64,000 nucleotides of DNA, taken from Muribaculaceae bacterium. Its GTDB lineage: Bacteria; Bacteroidota; Bacteroidia; Bacteroidales; Muribaculaceae. This document shows positions 23,897 through 34,101 of the stretch, piece by piece. The stretch covers positions 1 to 64,000 of the forward strand of contig JAFLTP010000017.1 in the NCBI GenBank assembly GCA_022510405.1. The letters are read 5' to 3'. The translations under genes and the position numbers were made by a program. Below the pieces are notes generated by a model. That model searched no databases. It was not told where the DNA came from and saw nothing but the letters and a program-made list of their open reading frames with translations. The first letter of the stretch is position 1. The number at the start of each line of letters is the position of its first letter.

Positions 23897-25333
23897 ATGA
23901 AATTATATAAATTATCAGGAATTTTTATAGTATTAGGATTTCTCGCAGCGACGACAGCCTGCGAAGATGAAACAACCACAATCGGTAGTGCGATTGCCTC
24001 CGGTGAGGTAGATATCAATGTGGATACTTTTTATTTCAATTTGGAAGGGAAAGCTAAAGCTATATCCAACTTTGATTCTAAGACCGGCAACTTGATGTTG
24101 GGAAGTATAAACACTCCGGATTATGGTTCCCTCAACTGTTCATTTGTGACCAGGTTGATGTGTGTGCCTAAACTTGATGTGGCAGATTCTCTGTTAAAGA
24201 CAAATTTAGTTGATAGGGTTGATTCCTGTAAATTAATTCTGGGAGCAAACAGGAATGATATCATAGGGGATTCTTTGGCACCACAAAAACTGTCGGTTTA
24301 TACCCTCACTCAACAGTTGCCTTCTAATATCAACAATCTATTTAATCCGGAAGGATATTACAATGCCGGTTCTCCTTTAGCTTCCAAAAGCTATACACTT
24401 TCAGAAATTTCTGGAACCGATTCCGCTTTTTATAATAATTCTTTCGTAGATTTATCAGTAGACCTTCCCGTAAGTTTTGGAAAAGAAATATTTGAAAAAT
24501 ACCTAAACGAACCGGAAATATTTCAATGGCCACAAACGATGGCAGAGAAATTTCTTCCGGGCTTTTATGTAAAATCCACCTTCGGAAAAGGTTGCGTAGC
24601 GAATATCAAGAGCGCGTATGTAGCAGTTTTTTATTATAACCTTGACACAAAAACAGTAGTAGAAGATTCCGATACAATAGTCACCCAGGTACACGTACGT
24701 AACGTGACATTTCCCTTCACCGTTTCTCCTGAAGTGTTGAGCAGCAACAATATAACCTATGAGCCATCGCAACAGGTAAAGGATAAGAATTCAATTGAAG
24801 ACGGACAAGTGGTTATTACTACACCCGGAGGTTATATTGCAACTTATGAATTTCCCGCCGCTCCATTGATTGAAAGGTATAAGGAAAAGAATGTACACTT
24901 ATCTACAGTTAACGATCTGATCCTATACATACCGGCCGAAGCATTCGATTCAGAATCAGGAATTAGTGTGGCTGAAAACCTTTTGATGATAAAGAGTTCC
25001 GAATATGAGAATTTCTTTAAAAACAACAAGACACCTGATAACCTGACTTCATTTACAGGTGTGTATGATCCCGCCAACAAAAGATATTATTTCACTACAC
25101 TGCGTAGTTATTTCCTTGAGTTGCTGAATAAAGATGATCTCACACCGGAAGATTTGGAATTTACACTTGTTCCTGTAGAAATAGAGACTGAGACACAAAA
25201 CAATTATTATTACACAACGAGTACGACATATGTCACCAAATGTGTACCGTATACTTCAAAGCCAACAATGACACTTTTGAAGACAGATGAAGCAATAGTG
25301 ACTTTCTCGTTCTCTACACAAGTGATTGATTAA
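23897..25333 (+). CDS. DUF4270 family lipoprotein
   Basis: A 478-residue secreted lipoprotein. The signal peptide ends in a lipobox (LAATTAC, Cys22), followed by acidic EDETT, a pattern that favours surface export in Bacteroidota. The rest is beta-rich and matches the DUF4270 layout: TTTIGSAIASGEVDI, then GSINTPDYGSLNCSFVTRL. The family has no assigned role and is often found beside the short GT5 protein. It starts 27 nt after that gene and ends 4 nt before the CapA-like gene, so the three form an operon. Confidence 0.85.
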   Translation: MKLYKLSGIFIVLGFLAATTACEDETTTIGSAIASGEVDINVDTFYFNLEGKAKAISNFDSKTGNLMLGSINTPDYGSLNCSFVTRLMCVPKLDVADSLLKTNLVDRVDSCKLILGANRNDIIGDSLAPQKLSVYTLTQQLPSNINNLFNPEGYYNAGSPLASKSYTLSEISGTDSAFYNNSFVDLSVDLPVSFGKEIFEKYLNEPEIFQWPQTMAEKFLPGFYVKSTFGKGCVANIKSAYVAVFYYNLDTKTVVEDSDTIVTQVHVRNVTFPFTVSPEVLSSNNITYEPSQQVKDKNSIEDGQVVITTPGGYIATYEFPAAPLIERYKEKNVHLSTVNDLILYIPAEAFDSESGISVAENLLMIKSSEYENFFKNNKTPDNLTSFTGVYDPANKRYYFTTLRSYFLELLNKDDLTPEDLEFTLVPVEIETETQNNYYYTTSTTYVTKCVPYTSKPTMTLLKTDEAIVTFSFSTQVID

Positions 25334-25337
25334 CTTA

Positions 25338-26426
25338 ATGTGGAACCTTATATATACCGTAATATCGGTTCTATCCACTCTCCCATTGAGCATCGTTGCT
25401 CCCGAAGCCACATTGGTTTTTGTGGGAGACGCCATGCAACATCAAGCACAACTTGACAAAGCCTTGGAAATTGGTAAGGATGAATATGATTATTCAGAAT
25501 GCTTTAACCTAATTTCAACGGCTATATCAGAAGCGGATTACGCGGTTTGTAATCTTGAAGTTCCATTAGGAGGAGGACCCGATTATTCCGGATATCCTTG
25601 TTTCAGCGCTCCTGACAGTTATGCCGAGTCATTAAAGGAGGCCGGTTTCGACATGTTGTTGACGGCCAACAATCATTGCCTTGACCGGAGAGGGAAAGCC
25701 GCTAAAAGGACGTTGAACGCTTTAGATAGTTTACAGATTGACCACATCGGGACTTTCCGTTCAGTAGAAGAAAGGGACTCTTTGGCGCCTTATATAAAAG
25801 ATATAAATGGTTTCAAAATTGCTTTTTTGAATTATACTTACGGCACCAATGGTATCAAACCTGATGAAGGAATTGAAGTAGCTTTAATAGATAAAGAAAA
25901 AATCAAGTCGGAAATAGCTAAGGCAAGAGCCCGGGGTGCAGAAATTATTGTGGTAGCAATGCACTGGGGAATAGAATATGTACTAATAGAAAATAACGTG
26001 CAAGATGAACTTGCTGATTTTCTCATAGATAATGGCGTAGACATGATTATAGGCAGCCATCCCCATGTAGTGCAACCAATGAAAGTGGTCCATAATGAAA
26101 ATGAGAATAAAGATGTATTGGTGGTTTATTCCTTAGGTAATTTCATTTCCAATATGAAAACAGCCGACACCAGGGGCGGTGCAATGGTCTGGGCAACTTT
26201 AACAAGAGACGAAGAAGGTAGAGCACGATTTAAAGATGCCGAATATGAAATCTTATTTGCTGCGAAACCGGAAGGTAAAAGGAATTTTAGAGTTATTCCC
26301 GGTTGGCTTGAAGATTCTGTTCCTATTTATCAAAAGCAACATTGGGAAATTTTCAAGCGAGGCTCACTCAAAGTATTTGACCAACATAATGTAAATGTGC
26401 CACGTCACAAAAACTTTTCGCTTTAA
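25338..26426 (+). CDS. CapA-family (poly-gamma-glutamate synthesis-like) metallophosphatase
   Basis: A 362-residue exported protein when started at the ATG (MWNLIYTVISVLST); the track ORF begins at a TTG 4 codons earlier, inside the DUF4270 gene. A signal peptide covers the first 20 or so residues. CapA signatures are FVGDAMQHQAQL, CNLEVPLGG, LLTANNHCLDR, VVAMHWGIEY and IIGSHPHVVQP, forming the metal-binding centre. These proteins help make or modify surface polymers, but the substrate here is unknown. It is coupled to the lipoprotein gene just upstream. Confidence 0.85.
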   Translation: MWNLIYTVISVLSTLPLSIVAPEATLVFVGDAMQHQAQLDKALEIGKDEYDYSECFNLISTAISEADYAVCNLEVPLGGGPDYSGYPCFSAPDSYAESLKEAGFDMLLTANNHCLDRRGKAAKRTLNALDSLQIDHIGTFRSVEERDSLAPYIKDINGFKIAFLNYTYGTNGIKPDEGIEVALIDKEKIKSEIAKARARGAEIIVVAMHWGIEYVLIENNVQDELADFLIDNGVDMIIGSHPHVVQPMKVVHNENENKDVLVVYSLGNFISNMKTADTRGGAMVWATLTRDEEGRARFKDAEYEILFAAKPEGKRNFRVIPGWLEDSVPIYQKQHWEIFKRGSLKVFDQHNVNVPRHKNFSL

Positions 26427-26448
26427 TCCTTATAAATTTAAACATTAG

Positions 26449-28095
<1,647 letters not shown>

Positions 28096-28099
28096 AGAC

Positions 28100-29083
28100 A
28101 TGAATTTTAAAGTATTTTTTACAGCAATCATATTTTCAGTCATTACAGTGAGCGTCATGGCTGAAAATTATAATGTAACACCAAAGGAACAGCAACAAAT
28201 CTTAGAAGAGGCAGACAACTGGATTGACGAGATGCCTGATGGACTAAATGACAGATTGAGTGATGCTGTGAACCATGCAATGCATGGATTCTATTCGGAA
28301 ATAGAACTTTTTAGGAATGCTGCTGATACTACAAATATCGGAAAATATAAAGTTAAGGTAGAGAATCTTACCGGAGGTAAACTTGGGGAACTTTCCTTAA
28401 GAATATATTCAGCAACAGAGAGCACTACCCCACTTTTTATCTATTTTCATGGAGGAGGTTGGAGTCTCGGGTCTATAGAAACCACCGACAAATTTTGCAG
28501 GGCTTTGGCATCCGAAGGGAAAGTGAAGATAGTGTCAGTTGAATATGCGCTGGCTCCTGAGAATCCATTTCCTAACGGATTAAAGCAATGCATAGATGCA
28601 GTTGACTACATATTAACCAAGTCCAAAGAGTGGCATTTTGATGTAAATAACGTATCTTTAGGAGGTGATGGAGCCGGAGGTAATTTAGCTTTGGGTACTT
28701 ATTCTAAGATAGAGGGAAACGACAGAATCAAATCTATCGTTCTATATTATCCGTTGATTAACAGTTCAGGCACTTTGGATCCGGCATCCAAAAGAGAATA
28801 CGGAAGAGGCTACGGATTCGATTCAAGATTATGGGAAGCCTTCATTGAAGCATATAAAGACAATACAACGGATCTAAATAAACTTGAAACCCTCCCTCCC
28901 ACACTTTTAATAGGCGCAGGAAGGGATATAATAATCGAAGAGGAAAGATTATTCTCTAAAGCCTTTCCCGGCATCACTTATGTCTTATTAGAGGGAGCTA
29001 TTCATGGCTTTATAACTGACGGACACCAGCCCACAGCCTTTAATAAAGCAGTAGCATTGACGGATGAGTTTTTGACTCGATAA
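28100..29083 (+). CDS. Exported alpha/beta-hydrolase, HSL-esterase-like, catalytic serine replaced
   Basis: A 327-residue protein with an N-terminal signal peptide (MNFKVFFTAIIFSVITVSVMA). The HSL family oxyanion motif is intact (FHGGGWSLGS, about 112-121). The nucleophile elbow, normally GDSAGG, reads GDGAGG, so the active serine is glycine (codon GGA). The acid residue region (LIGAGRDIIIEE) and the histidine (EGAIHGF) remain. It is therefore probably not a normal esterase; it may bind a ligand or be decaying, though the reading frame is complete. It starts 4 nt after the ABC-F gene and ends at a terminator. Confidence 0.8.
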   Translation: MNFKVFFTAIIFSVITVSVMAENYNVTPKEQQQILEEADNWIDEMPDGLNDRLSDAVNHAMHGFYSEIELFRNAADTTNIGKYKVKVENLTGGKLGELSLRIYSATESTTPLFIYFHGGGWSLGSIETTDKFCRALASEGKVKIVSVEYALAPENPFPNGLKQCIDAVDYILTKSKEWHFDVNNVSLGGDGAGGNLALGTYSKIEGNDRIKSIVLYYPLINSSGTLDPASKREYGRGYGFDSRLWEAFIEAYKDNTTDLNKLETLPPTLLIGAGRDIIIEEERLFSKAFPGITYVLLEGAIHGFITDGHQPTAFNKAVALTDEFLTR

Positions 29084-29101
29084 TACTTTAAAGGATAAAT
29101 T

Positions 29102-29140
29102 AAAAATGGCACTCTCAATTGGGAATGCCATTTTTAATTT
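29102..29140 (+). terminator. Terminator after the esterase-like gene
   Basis: Perfect 10-bp stem AAAAATGGCA/TGCCATTTTT with a 14-nt loop and a T-rich tail. Confidence 0.8.
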
Positions 29141-29162
29141 TATTTATATGAGTATTTATTTT

Positions 29163-29456
29163 TTAAATCTGATAATCCACGCAAGCTCTATCCAATTTAT
29201 ATGGGGCTATTATGGCTACTGCAGCCTGATGAGCAGGATGAGCTGAATAAATTGCAACATCTTCCATACTGTCGGCAGTGGCTGTCAATACTAAATCCCA
29301 TGTTTCAGCAGGATTCATATTGATTCCTACATCAATACTTTTCAACTGAGGGATTTCGCAAGGCAGTTGAATAAGGGCTTCCATGAATTTTGTGGCGATA
29401 TCCTTTCTTTCATCGGGAGAACCCTTGAATTTAAACATCACAATATGTTTGATCAT
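29163..29456 (-). CDS. Dabb (stress-responsive A/B barrel) domain protein
   Basis: A 97-residue ferredoxin-like alpha/beta-barrel protein that forms dimers. The start MIKHIVMFKFKGS is the usual Dabb start, with the first-strand histidine. SIDVGINMNPAETWDLVLTATADS and YSAHPAHQAA complete the fold; the HPAHQ motif is typical. Members range from small enzymes to unknown stress proteins, and the function here is open. It follows ridA after a short gap and is probably co-transcribed. Confidence 0.85.
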   Translation of the reverse strand: MIKHIVMFKFKGSPDERKDIATKFMEALIQLPCEIPQLKSIDVGINMNPAETWDLVLTATADSMEDVAIYSAHPAHQAAVAIIAPYKLDRACVDYQI

Positions 29457-29501
29457 GGGATTTGAGGTGTTTAAATCTAATTGTTTTTAAGTTTGGGATT
29501 A

Positions 29502-29879
29502 TTAGGCATGGTAAGCTATCACTTCAATTTCCACAAGGGCTTGTTTTGGAAGTTCCTTAACGGCGAAAGCAGCTCTTGCAGGATAAACTTTCTTGAAATA
29601 CTCGGCATATACTTCATTCATATCACCGAAAAGAGACATATCTGCCAAATAAACGGTGCTTTTCACTACATCATCAAGTGTTGCTCCGTCTTCTTCAAGA
29701 ATAGCTTTAATGTTCTCAATACTTTGACGTGTCTGGTCCTTGATTTCACGAGGCATCTCGCCGTTAGAGGCATTGATGGGCAACTGACCCGATACGAAAA
29801 TTAAATTTCCTGCCTTAACTGCCTGGCTATAGGGACCAATTGCTCCCGGTGCTTTCTTTGAATTTAATTCTGTTTTCAT
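29502..29879 (-). CDS. ridA: RidA, reactive 2-imino/enamine deaminase
   Basis: A 125-residue trimeric enzyme that hydrolyses reactive imines made by PLP enzymes (for example from threonine dehydratase). Key parts are [26 protein letters not shown] and [13 protein letters not shown], the latter with the catalytic arginine; the C-terminal [10 protein letters not shown] is also conserved. Length is typical. It lies between tRNA-Thr and the Dabb gene on the minus strand. Confidence 0.95.
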   Translation of the reverse strand: MKTELNSKKAPGAIGPYSQAVKAGNLIFVSGQLPINASNGEMPREIKDQTRQSIENIKAILEEDGATLDDVVKSTVYLADMSLFGDMNEVYAEYFKKVYPARAAFAVKELPKQALVEIEVIAYHA

Positions 29880-29894
29880 GATATCTTTTTAAAT

Positions 29895-29970
29895 TGGAGC
29901 CGCGACCGGGACTCGAACCCGGGACCTTTTCGTTACGAATGAAATGCTCTACCGACTGAGCTATTGCGGC
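29895..29970 (-). tRNA. tRNA-Thr (anticodon CGU), CCA encoded
   Basis: A 76-nt cloverleaf on the minus strand starting GCCGCAATAGCTCAGTCGG and ending in encoded CCA. D arm GCTC/GAGC, T arm CCGGG-TTCGAGT-CCCGG, anticodon loop TTCGTAA giving CGU (reads ACG). Two A-C mismatches are visible: acceptor position 6-67, and anticodon-stem base pair 31-39. The discriminator is U. All conserved loop bases are present, so it looks functional, but the two mismatches deserve a check. Confidence 0.92.
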
Positions 29971-30011
29971 TGATAAGATTCAGAGATAAATCCTGAAAAT
30001 TAAGTGGTATG

Positions 30012-30043
30012 CAAAATTAAAGGTTTTTTCTTTTATTTCCAAC
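30012..30043 (-). promoter_or_regulatory. Promoter of tRNA-Thr
   Basis: On the minus strand TAATTTTGC (-7 box 30012-30019) with GTTG about 20 nt upstream, about 42 nt before the tRNA. Confidence 0.5.
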
Positions 30044-30065
30044 ACAACAAAAGAAATGAATAAAA

Positions 30066-30094
30066 AATCCGGCAATGGAAATTCATGCCGGATT
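30066..30094 (-). terminator. gdhA terminator
   Basis: Perfect 9-bp stem AATCCGGCA/TGCCGGATT; on the minus strand TTTTTT follows. Located just past the gdhA stop. Confidence 0.85.
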
Positions 30095-30128
30095 CAAAAT
30101 TTTAAGAAAAGTAATTATTGCAATGTAA

Positions 30129-31466
30129 TTAAATGATGCCCTGTCCCATCATAGCGTCTGCCACCTTCATGAAGCCTGCAATATTAGCACCCTTCATATA
30201 GTTGATATAACCATCAGGTTGTTTGCCATATTCAACACAAGCTTCATGGATAGAACTCATGATTTCATGAAGTTTGGCATCCACCTGTTCAGCGCTCCAT
30301 TGGAGGTGTTCGGCATCCTGAGTCATTTCAAGACCGGAAGTAGCCACACCACCGGCGTTAACAGCCTTACCCGGGCAATAAGTGATTTTGGCAGCAATGA
30401 AGGCATCGATAGCTTCAGGAGTGCAACCCATGTTGCTGACTTCTGCACATAGAAGTACTCCATTATTTATAAGCATCTTGGCATCCTCGCCATTGAGTTC
30501 GTTCTGAGTAGCACATGGAAGGGCTATGTCGACTTTCTGTTCCCATGGTTTTCTTCCTGGGAAGAAAGTAGAGCCGGGGAATTTTTCAGCATAAGGAGCA
30601 ACGATATCATCACCTGTTGCACGTAGCTCGAGCATATAAGCAATTTTTTCTTTGTCAAGACCGGCAGGATCAAGGATATAACCGTCGGGACCTGAAATAG
30701 TAATAACTTTAGCCCCAAGTTCAGTTGCTTTTTCTGCAGCTCCCCAAGCAACATTACCGAAACCGGAAATCGCGATTGTCTTACCTTTTATGTCTAAACC
30801 TTTTTCTTTCAAAACGTCCTGAACGAAATAGAGTGCACCATACCCTGTTGCTTCAGGTCGAATTCTCGAGCCACCAAAACTCAAGCCCTTACCGGTGAAA
30901 GTGCCTGTGTTTTCGCGAGCAAGTTTCTTATACATTCCATACATGTATCCAACTTCACGTCCTCCTACGCCTATATCACCTGCAGGCACGTCGCGATCGG
31001 GACCAAGATTTCTCCAAAGTTCGAGAATGAAAGCCTGGCAGAAACGCATGATTTCAGCGTCGCTCTTGCCTCTGGGACTAAAGTCTGAACCACCTTTGGC
31101 ACCTCCCATTGGAAGAGTGGTGAGCGCATTTTTGAAAGTCTGTTCAAATCCGAGGAACTTAAGGATGGAAAGATTTACAGAAGCATGGAATCGGATGCCA
31201 CCTTTATAGGGACCAATGGCATTATTAAATTGAACGCGGTAACCGATATTGTTTTGAACTTCACCCTTGTCGTCTACCCAAGTGACACGGAAGGTGAAGA
31301 TACGGTCGGGTTCCACCATTCTTTCAATGATACGGGCTTTTTCAAATTCCGGATGGCGATTGTAGACTTCTTCAACTGAAAGGAGAACTTCCTTAACTGC
31401 CTGAAGATACTCATTTTCGCCGGGGTGCTTTGCCTCCAAACCGGACATGATCTCATTAATGTTCAT
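30129..31466 (-). CDS. gdhA: NADP-type glutamate dehydrogenase
   Basis: A 445-residue hexameric enzyme that makes glutamate from 2-oxoglutarate and ammonia, or the reverse. GPYKGGIRFH and the LPMGGAKGGSDF segment hold the substrate lysines. PAGDIGVGGREVGYM is the next core block. ISGFGNVAWGAAEKATELGAKV is the Rossmann nucleotide loop, with a serine after the last strand that suits NADP(H). Length is the standard for the small (50 kDa) bacterial type. It has its own exact promoter and terminator. Confidence 0.96.
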   Translation of the reverse strand: MNINEIMSGLEAKHPGENEYLQAVKEVLLSVEEVYNRHPEFEKARIIERMVEPDRIFTFRVTWVDDKGEVQNNIGYRVQFNNAIGPYKGGIRFHASVNLSILKFLGFEQTFKNALTTLPMGGAKGGSDFSPRGKSDAEIMRFCQAFILELWRNLGPDRDVPAGDIGVGGREVGYMYGMYKKLARENTGTFTGKGLSFGGSRIRPEATGYGALYFVQDVLKEKGLDIKGKTIAISGFGNVAWGAAEKATELGAKVITISGPDGYILDPAGLDKEKIAYMLELRATGDDIVAPYAEKFPGSTFFPGRKPWEQKVDIALPCATQNELNGEDAKMLINNGVLLCAEVSNMGCTPEAIDAFIAAKITYCPGKAVNAGGVATSGLEMTQDAEHLQWSAEQVDAKLHEIMSSIHEACVEYGKQPDGYINYMKGANIAGFMKVADAMMGQGII

Positions 31467-31608
31467 GTTTTTAGATTAGATTTTTTGGTTAGAAGATTGA
31501 TCAATTAAAAAGAGTTTTTCATGCGGGACCTTAAGTTGCGCATATCATTTACTTACATATTGCAATCAAATATGCTTGACAACCATAGTTCCTTACATGT
31601 TTCACTTG

Positions 31609-31639
31609 CAAAAATAAAGTTTAATTTTATTTCTCCAAA
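31609..31639 (-). promoter_or_regulatory. gdhA promoter
   Basis: On the minus strand TTTG (31636-31639), exactly 19 nt, TATTTTTGC (31609-31616). Full sigma-ABfr consensus; the leader to gdhA would be about 135 nt. Confidence 0.7.
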
Positions 31640-31672
31640 ATTTTTCTAAGAATTTTTTTGTAAAAAATAAAA

Positions 31673-31700
31673 AAGGAACCGATCCTAAAACCGGTCCCCT
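31673..31700 (-). terminator. Terminator-like hairpin upstream of the gdhA promoter
   Basis: On the minus strand AGGGGACCG pairs with CGGTTCCTT (9 bp, two G-U) and is followed by TTTTATTTTTT. It should end a transcript coming from about 31800, before the gdhA promoter. Confidence 0.5.
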
Positions 31701-31710
31701 TCGAATAATT

Positions 31711-31784
31711 AGGATTAGGCGTCGAATTGTTTTTCAATAATCATGTTTTGGCTCTGACGCCTAAAAAAGTAATTGCCTAATCCT
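31711..31784. repeat. Competing inverted repeats, possible small RNA
   Basis: AGGATTAGGC (31711-31720) matches GCCTAATCCT (31775-31784) with 10 bp. Overlapping TTAGGCGTC (31715-31723) instead matches GACGCCTAA (31756-31764) with 9 bp. The two helices exclude each other. Confidence 0.5.
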
Positions 31785-31966
31785 TATTATCTTTTACCTT
31801 TTCGTTTGTTTGCTCTTTTATCTTATAACATAAAGAGGATGAAATAGTTTGTTAAGAGGTGTTAAAAATAAATATTTTGATAAACAACCCATTTTAACTA
31901 ATTTCGCAATTAGTAGCAAAGAATACTTTTTTCGCCCTAATAGGTATATAAAGGAAACCAAGAGAA

Positions 31967-32806
31967 TTGAAACTGAACAAGAGATACCGGATAACAGTGG
32001 AAGATGAATCCTCTTTGGAAAAGCGGATAGACATTACAGCCCGCACTTCATGGATGATTCTGGCTTTGATAGGAATTGCAGTGTTGGCCGGTGCGTTCGG
32101 AATGTTTATCCTTGCGTCAACACCAATGAAAAATTATTTGCCGGGATATCTTAAAGAATCGGAAAGAACTGCAACCGAAGAACAACATATACGGCTTGAT
32201 TCTTTGGCAAAGGTTTATGAAATCAACGAGGCTTACATCACCAGTATTCTGAATGCCCTGAATCCTTCCGAAAAGGATAACCTGAGGACTCGAATGGATC
32301 GAAAACCAACACCATTATCATTGGATTCCCTTGTTTCTGCCAGTGAGGAAGAAAAGAAATTTATGGAAAGGATCAGGGAAAGGGATAAATATAACATCGC
32401 TTATACTTCGCCTGCTGCAGCCCAGACCATGATGTTCCAGTCGGTTAACAAGGCCGCAATTATAACGGATGATTCTAAAAATAAATATCAGGCGGAAATT
32501 ATATTACCCTCCGGATCACCAATTTCAACAATAGCAGAAGGGAAAATCATATCCATCGCATCGTCTCCTAAGGCCTCAGGTGGATATGAAGTGATAATCC
32601 AGCATCCAAAAGGATTCTTAAGCAAAAGCAGTCACCTCTCGAACCTTATGGTGCAACCTGGCGACCGGGTTGCAGCTGGTCAAATCATAGCAGGAGGAAC
32701 ATCCACATCAGGTCAAAAAAACAACCATATTATATTTGAACTATGGCACGATGGAGACCCCTTAATACCATCGAGATATCTGAACGGAGGGGTAACATCT
32801 AATTAA
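31967..32806 (+). CDS. LytM (M23) domain protein, zinc ligands degenerate
   Basis: A 279-residue envelope protein starting at TTG, with AAGGAAACCAAGAGAA in front. No suitable ATG precedes the membrane helix (WMILALIGIAVLAGAFGMFIL, residues 29-50). A short coiled region follows, then a LytM domain (about 160-275). SSHLSNL keeps one active-site histidine. The H-x3-D ligand pair is replaced (NKYQAE) and the final H-x-H reads HIIFE. It thus resembles non-catalytic LytM activators such as EnvC and NlpD more than an endopeptidase. It stands just before dxr-rseP. Confidence 0.75.
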   Translation: MKLNKRYRITVEDESSLEKRIDITARTSWMILALIGIAVLAGAFGMFILASTPMKNYLPGYLKESERTATEEQHIRLDSLAKVYEINEAYITSILNALNPSEKDNLRTRMDRKPTPLSLDSLVSASEEEKKFMERIRERDKYNIAYTSPAAAQTMMFQSVNKAAIITDDSKNKYQAEIILPSGSPISTIAEGKIISIASSPKASGGYEVIIQHPKGFLSKSSHLSNLMVQPGDRVAAGQIIAGGTSTSGQKNNHIIFELWHDGDPLIPSRYLNGGVTSN

Positions 32807-32834
32807 AGAACCTGAAATAAAAGCAAAATATAAA

Positions 32835-33995
32835 ATGAAAAATATTGCTGTATTAGGTAGCACAGGAAGTATCGGTACCCAAACACTTGATATAGTAGAA
32901 TCCCATCCAGACCTATTTAAAGTATCAGTACTGACAGCTAACAATAACTGGAAGTTGTTGGCATCCCAAGCAAAGAAATTTCATCCGTCATTAGTAGTTA
33001 TCACTAATGAATCTTATTATCTGCCACTAAAAGAAGCACTTAAAGGCACTGAGATAAAAGTGGAAAGTGGCAATGAAAGTCTTGCTGTTGCACCGGAATA
33101 TGACGAAGTGGATATAGTAGTGACAGCATTAGTGGGTTATAGCGGTTTGATTCCAACGATAAACGCGATAAAAAAAGGAAAGACAATAGCACTCGCAAAT
33201 AAAGAAACCTTGGTGGTGGCAGGGGAAATAATAACAAAATTAGCCAAAGAAAACCAAGTAAAGATACTTCCGGTGGATAGCGAACATTCAGCTATTTTCC
33301 AATGCTTGCAAGGGGAAGAACATAAAAATATGTCAAAAATACTCCTAACTGCGAGCGGTGGACCCTTCCGTACCTTATCTAAGGAAGAATTAAAAAATGT
33401 GACGGTCGCACAGGCACTCAACCATCCAAATTGGGATATGGGTGCCAAAGTTACAATTGATTCCGCTTCTATGATGAACAAGGGTTTTGAAATGATCGAG
33501 GCCAAATGGTTGTTTAATTGCGATCCTTCAGATATAGAGATTCTTGTACATCCACAAAGCCTTGTTCATTCCATGGTACAATTCTGCGATGGTTCCGTAA
33601 AGGCCCAAATCGGCATACCGGATATGAGAATACCTATCCAATATGCCCTTTCCTATCCCGACCGGTTGGATTCACCGGGATTTGTTTTGGATTGGAATAA
33701 AGTGAATCAACTGACATTCGAAAAGCCGGATATGAATAAATTTCCCTTGCTTCGACTTGCGTTTGAATCGATAAAAAAAGGTGGCAATATGCCTTGTATT
33801 TTAAATGCAGCCAATGAAGTTGCCAACAAAGCTTTTCTTGAAGGTAAAATTTCATTCGTGATGATGCCTGAGGTGGTTGAAAAGATGATGAATGAGATAT
33901 CCTTTATAAATAATCCTACTTTAGAAGAATTGGTTTTCACGAATAAAGAGACCAGAGAAAAAGCACAAAATTGGGTGAAAACACATTGTTTATAA
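32835..33995 (+). CDS. dxr: 1-Deoxy-D-xylulose 5-phosphate reductoisomerase
   Basis: A 386-residue NADPH enzyme, the committed step of the MEP isoprenoid path and the fosmidomycin target. The NADPH loop is LGSTGSIGTQTLDIVESHP (residues 6-24). Metal ligands lie in PVDSEHSAIFQCL (about 146). The flexible loop is HPNWDMGAKVTIDSASMMNKG, and the substrate loop is ILNAANEVANKAF. Complete and typical. The next gene, rseP, follows after about 106 nt. Confidence 0.96.
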   Translation: MKNIAVLGSTGSIGTQTLDIVESHPDLFKVSVLTANNNWKLLASQAKKFHPSLVVITNESYYLPLKEALKGTEIKVESGNESLAVAPEYDEVDIVVTALVGYSGLIPTINAIKKGKTIALANKETLVVAGEIITKLAKENQVKILPVDSEHSAIFQCLQGEEHKNMSKILLTASGGPFRTLSKEELKNVTVAQALNHPNWDMGAKVTIDSASMMNKGFEMIEAKWLFNCDPSDIEILVHPQSLVHSMVQFCDGSVKAQIGIPDMRIPIQYALSYPDRLDSPGFVLDWNKVNQLTFEKPDMNKFPLLRLAFESIKKGGNMPCILNAANEVANKAFLEGKISFVMMPEVVEKMMNEISFINNPTLEELVFTNKETREKAQNWVKTHCL

Positions 33996-34101
33996 CAATT
34001 TTCACGTTATAATTTGAAGGGTCGATTATTTCTTTCAAATCATATACCCTTCTCCTTTCTCCTCAAAAAATAAAAATATAATTTAAAACTAACTTCTTAC
34101 A

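Larger units (their letters stand above)
31467..31966. other. 500-nt intergenic region without genes
   Basis: It holds the gdhA promoter and leader (31467-31639), a minus-strand terminator-like hairpin (31673-31700) and a set of competing inverted repeats (31711-31784). A bare AT-rich stretch up to the degenerate M23 gene completes it. No credible ORF is present; a nine-codon minus-strand ORF (MIIEKQFDA) inside the repeats has no clear ribosome-binding site. Confidence 0.6.

Noticed and set aside
31711-31784. Nine-codon leader peptide MIIEKQFDA on the minus strand as attenuation sensor for gdhA.
   Set aside because: No ribosome-binding site, only one Glu codon, and the exact gdhA promoter lies downstream of the element.
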